Source of the DNA: Lutjanus erythropterus
Taxonomy: Eukaryota; Chordata; Actinopteri; Lutjaniformes; Lutjanidae
Assembly: GCA_020091685.1 (NCBI GenBank)
Contig: CM034592.1
Location: 37,664,705 to 37,728,704, forward strand
DNA length: 64,000 bases
Reading direction: 5' to 3'
Both the position numbers and the translations under genes were made by a program. Below the pieces are notes generated by a model that saw only the letters and a list, made by a program, of their open reading frames with translations, searched no databases and was not told the DNA's origin. Each line of letters opens with the position of its first letter. The stretch's first letter is position 1. Of the stretch, positions 60,024-64,000 are shown one piece after another.

Positions 60024-61215
60024 TAGGTGGTGAAAAAATCGATTATTAATTAATTGCGATTATGTTATGGACGAGTATGAATCGATTATTAAATTTTTCA
60101 AAAATCGATTCTTTTTTTTTGCATTTTTATATTTTGAAAAAGTTATCCCACGTCAATGGAAGTTGGAATGTCACGAGCGCCCCAGTTCCATTCGCAGCAG
60201 CGCTGTGAGCGAAAGTGAGCCGCATTTGTAGGTGTGTAAATGGACAAGGATCAACCAGCAACGAGCAACCAAGAGCAACCAACCAGGGCTGCAATGGATC
60301 GCAGTTGATCCGTGTCCCGCACGGACGCTCTCTCTACGGGTTCGCATGCATGTGATCCGCGCACTACATGTGAGCATCATAGTTTTACTGTCACTGTCAC
60401 TGTTACTTTTGTATAAGTTATAATACCAAATCTCAATGCAGAGTTGCAGTGAAAAGAGGACTGATGTTGCTATGTGCAGCGATCTCTGTGAAGAGCATAC
60501 TGATTTAAAAGCCATTACATCGCTTTGAGTGAAATCCAGACCATAACTTTTTTCACTGATGTAACTATATCGCCAAAGAAACAGATCATAAAACTGTGAT
60601 GTTCATTGAAACTTGGTGATATCAGCTGTCTTAATCTTCTACACAGTCTTCTCTCTGCTCACCGCAGCTCTGTTCACCCTGCTCAGACACAGTGTGTCTG
60701 CTGATTGATCATGACTTCTAACCAATCAGATGTGCTGTGCTGTAGGCGGACATTGAGCCAGACTACAGAGTTTGGTTGTGTATTATACTGCAGCAGTGTA
60801 TAATGATCTAACATATGTATAGTATACATAGTACAGCACTGTATAAGTTTTAATATTATTACCATTATCATTAATGTTATTATTATTACATTACATAACT
60901 ATGGTGATAATTACAGACAGACAAAGATCAAAGACAAGTGTATTTTTAAAATAATTTAACCCTAATCCCACCACTTTTTTTCTTTTTGCACTACACAGGA
61001 AGTGCTTTGAGTTGTTACTCAATAAAAGAGTTAAGTAATTCAGCAACTGTTTTTTTAATGGTGCAATAACTTTGTGGTGTATTTTGGGTTACTGTTGTCA
61101 AATGGAAAATCAATAATCGCTAATCGGTAATCGCACAATCAAAAATCAGTTGGTAATCGACCGACCTCAATTAATATAATCGACCTGATGGTAAATCAGA
61201 TGATTAACCACCCCT
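60024..61215. mobile_element. hAT-like insertion with an 8-bp target duplication in the satellite
   Basis: Ends are TAGGTGGTGAAAAAATCGAT and AGATGATTAACCACCCCT (inverted GGTGGT cores). The flanks are identical: ATGACCAT at 60016-60023 and 61216-61223. The 1192-bp body carries no recognisable transposase; a short frame from 60241 (MDKDQPATSNQEQ) stops quickly. Internal ATAATCGCTAATCGGTAATC blocks near the right end resemble subterminal repeats. Confidence 0.75.
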
Positions 61216-61658
61216 ATGACCATGCATACATACATACATACATATGACCATACATACATACTTATGACTACATACATACATACATACATATGACCATACA
61301 TACATACATACATATGTATATATGAGCATACATACATATGACCATACATATGAGCATACATACATACATATTGCCATATTAGTGACCATGCATCCATACA
61401 TATGAACATACATACATATGAGCATACATACATACATACATACATATGACCATACATATGAGCATACATAAATAAGCATACATATGGTCACACATATGAC
61501 CATGTATGCATGCATACATACATACATACATATGACTATCTATATGAGCATACTTACATACATACATATGACCATACATGCATACATACATACATACTTA
61601 TGACCATACATACATACATACATACATATGACCATACATATATGCATAGGTATGACTA

Positions 61659-61689
<31 letters not shown>

Positions 61690-61702
61690 GACCATACATA
61701 CA

Positions 61703-61733
<31 letters not shown>

Positions 61734-61988
61734 GAGCATGCATACATACATACATACGTATGTGATGCATGCATCATGTATGACCATACATACATATGAC
61801 CATACATGTGAGCATACATACATACATACATACATATTGCCATACATATGACCATGCATACATACATAAGGAACATACATACATACTTTTACATACATAC
61901 ATATGACCATACATACATACATATTACATACATATGACCATACATATGAGCATACATAAATACATACATACATACATACATACATACA

Positions 61989-62019
<31 letters not shown>

Positions 62020-62810
62020 GACCACATACATAGAGTATACTTACATACATACATATGACTATACATGCATACATACATATTATGACCATACATACATGCA
62101 TATGACCATACATGCATATGTATGACCATACATACATATTACATACACATGACTATACATTCATACATACATACATACATACATACATACATACATACAT
62201 ACATACATACATACATACATACATACATACATACATACACATGACCATACATGCATACATATAACCATACATACATAGTTACATACATAACATACATACA
62301 TACATATGACTATGATACATACATACATACATGACTATGCATACATACATACATACATACATATGACCATACACATGACATACATACATGTATTACATAT
62401 GGCTATACAGACTATACATATGAGCATACTTCCATACATAGTATGAGCATACATACATACATGACACATAGCATATGATATGATACATACATACATGTGA
62501 CCATCCATCCATACATACATGTATGACATCCATATGCATACATACATACATATGACTATAAATACATATATATACATACATACATACATACTCATATGTA
62601 TGTATGTATGTATGTGCATGTATGAATGTATATCATGTGTATGTATGTATGTATGTATGTATGGTCATAGTATGTATGTATGTATGCATGTATGGTCATA
62701 AGTATGTATGTATGTATGCATGTATGGTCATATGTATGTATGTAAGTATGCTCATATGTATGGTCGTATGTATGTATGCATGTATGTATGTATGTAATGC
62801 ATGTATTTAT
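61216..62810. repeat. CATA/TGAC satellite array, segment 3, including the strand switch
   Basis: CATA-type units run to about 62590. From about 62597 the plus strand reads TATG with GGTCAT units, that is, the reverse complement. The junction reads ACATACATACTCATATGTAT. A few short inverted islets occur earlier (for example near 59165). Confidence 0.95.
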
Positions 62811-63668
62811 TAGACTTGCAATTATTTTCAACTTTAGCCGATTCCGATTCATTTTTTGATGGGTCTGACCACCGATTCGATTTTGGCTGGTTCCGATTTT
62901 TCAGTCTTTCTAAGAACTGTAATTGACAGCATTCACAAACATTTTTTGTAACTTTCCTTAGTAAATATGTTCAATAAGACACTGACTATTAAATATTCAT
63001 TTAATACTTTCTCCAAAATCATCCAGATTACAACTAGGCCTTATTATAATTTTATATTAAGATTATGAATTGGGTGAACGTGATTCATGGAGATCATCTT
63101 CGCTGATCGATTTCACGTGATCTTTTGTGGAAGCGGATGTAAACAAACCGAGACTAACCGTGCAACAGTTTGAAGTAAAAACTTGCCGTGAGAAAACAGA
63201 TGCAGAAATTAAACGAGTCTGATGAGAAAATGTTTGAGGAGACTTATCAACACAGGTTGTTTATTCTTCAGCCAGAACAGGAGGTGAGATTTTAACTGTC
63301 CTCTGTAAATAGCAGTCTGCTGCTAGCTTGCTAGCATTAGCCTGAAGAGCTAAAGTTTACGCTGTTTTATGACATTGTCAGCTGCTCTGTTCTTGTAGAC
63401 TGGTTCGTCTTCTTTATCCTGTTCTTGAATCTGTCGCTGACACAGCTTAATTCATCCACACATCTTGTCAGAGTGTGTGTAGAAGCGCATTATGCTGTGT
63501 TGATGCCACGTCAGTTTGTTCGCTGCGCCGCATGACGTGACCATCGTGCAGAACATGTGTGTGACAAATGATGGGCAGAACCGATTTAGACGCTGACCGC
63601 CATCACCGTCAGGGCCGGTCACTGAAAACCGCCCGATTCGGCATTGGCGATTAATCGGTGCAAGTCTA
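62811..63668. mobile_element. hAT-like insertion with perfect 10-bp ends in the satellite
   Basis: The ends are TAGACTTGCA and TGCAAGTCTA, a perfect 10-bp inverted repeat. The flanks are GTATTTAT (62803-62810) and GCATTTAT (63669-63676), matching at 7 of 8 positions. The 858-bp body contains GCCGATTCCGATTC near the left and GGCGATTAATCGGTG near the right, and no transposase. Confidence 0.75.
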
Positions 63669-64000
63669 GCATTTATGTATGCTCATATGTATGGTCATAT
63701 GTATGTATGTATGTATGTATGGTCATATGTATGTATATACATGTATGTATGTTCATATGTATGTATGCATGGTCATATGTATGTATTATATGTATGTATG
63801 TATGTATGCTCACATGTATGGTCATAATGTATGTATGGTCATATATATGTAATGTGCTCAGATGCATGTATGTATGCATACGCACGTATGTATGTATGTA
63901 TGTATGCATGTATGGTCATATGTATGTATGTATATTCATGTATGTATGTATGTATACTTTCATAAGTATGTATGTATGTATGTATGGTCATGTGTATGTA
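63669..64000. repeat. CATA/TGAC satellite array, segment 4 (inverted orientation, runs off the window)
   Basis: TATG/GGTCATATG units on the plus strand continue the inverted arm begun at about 62597 and extend past the right edge, so the array length is unknown. Confidence 0.95.

Noticed and set aside
56196-64000. A CRISPR-like array (regular repeat with variable spacers)
   Set aside because: Units are 4-12 bp without unique spacers, in a spliced vertebrate genome. It is simple satellite DNA.

Overview
The window is vertebrate nuclear DNA, almost certainly from a ray-finned (teleost) fish. Coding sequence is split into short exons with GT-AG introns. One gene is a fish ORA (V1R-like) chemoreceptor. 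The non-coding DNA is dense in short inverted-repeat DNA transposons, decayed L2/Rex-type LINE tails and microsatellites typical of teleosts. The species cannot be named from sequence alone.

Layout, left to right, with all three recognised genes on the + strand. (1) 1-6.4 kb: gene-free, with dispersed repeats, the 3' end of an L2-like LINE and a T-rich minisatellite. (2) 6.45-7.39 kb: an intact single-exon ORA receptor, most likely ora1. (3) 8.7-26.8 kb: phtf1, with a noncoding first exon, 16 coding exons (695 codons) and a poly(A) signal at 26777. Its introns and 3' UTR carry several transposon insertions. (4) 28.7-50.3 kb: pfkfb2, the bifunctional 6-phosphofructo-2-kinase/fructose-2,6-bisphosphatase. 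It has a noncoding first exon and 15 coding exons (527 codons) ending in a heart-type regulatory tail with two conserved phospho-serine sites. Two further small exons look like an alternative tail. (5) 50.4-56.2 kb: a hAT-like element with a perfect 8-bp target duplication, a gene-free AT-rich stretch, and a possible orphan promoter/first exon near 54.8 kb. (6) 56.2-64.0 kb: a long CATA/TGAC satellite array interrupted by three separate hAT-like insertions. The array reverses strand near 62.59 kb and runs off the right edge.

The genes do not form a pathway. Ora1 is a sensory receptor, Phtf1 an endomembrane protein, and Pfkfb2 sets fructose-2,6-bisphosphate and so glycolytic flux. No new gene system was recognised. 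The most unusual material is the satellite array with nested hAT insertions, an intron almost filled by a fold-back element, the alternative pfkfb2 tails, a possible exonised LINE in pfkfb2, and a three-copy element family with an internal AGCTAGC minisatellite. All exon boundaries were placed by hand from splice consensus, reading-frame phase and remembered family sequence; no alignment or transcript data were available.
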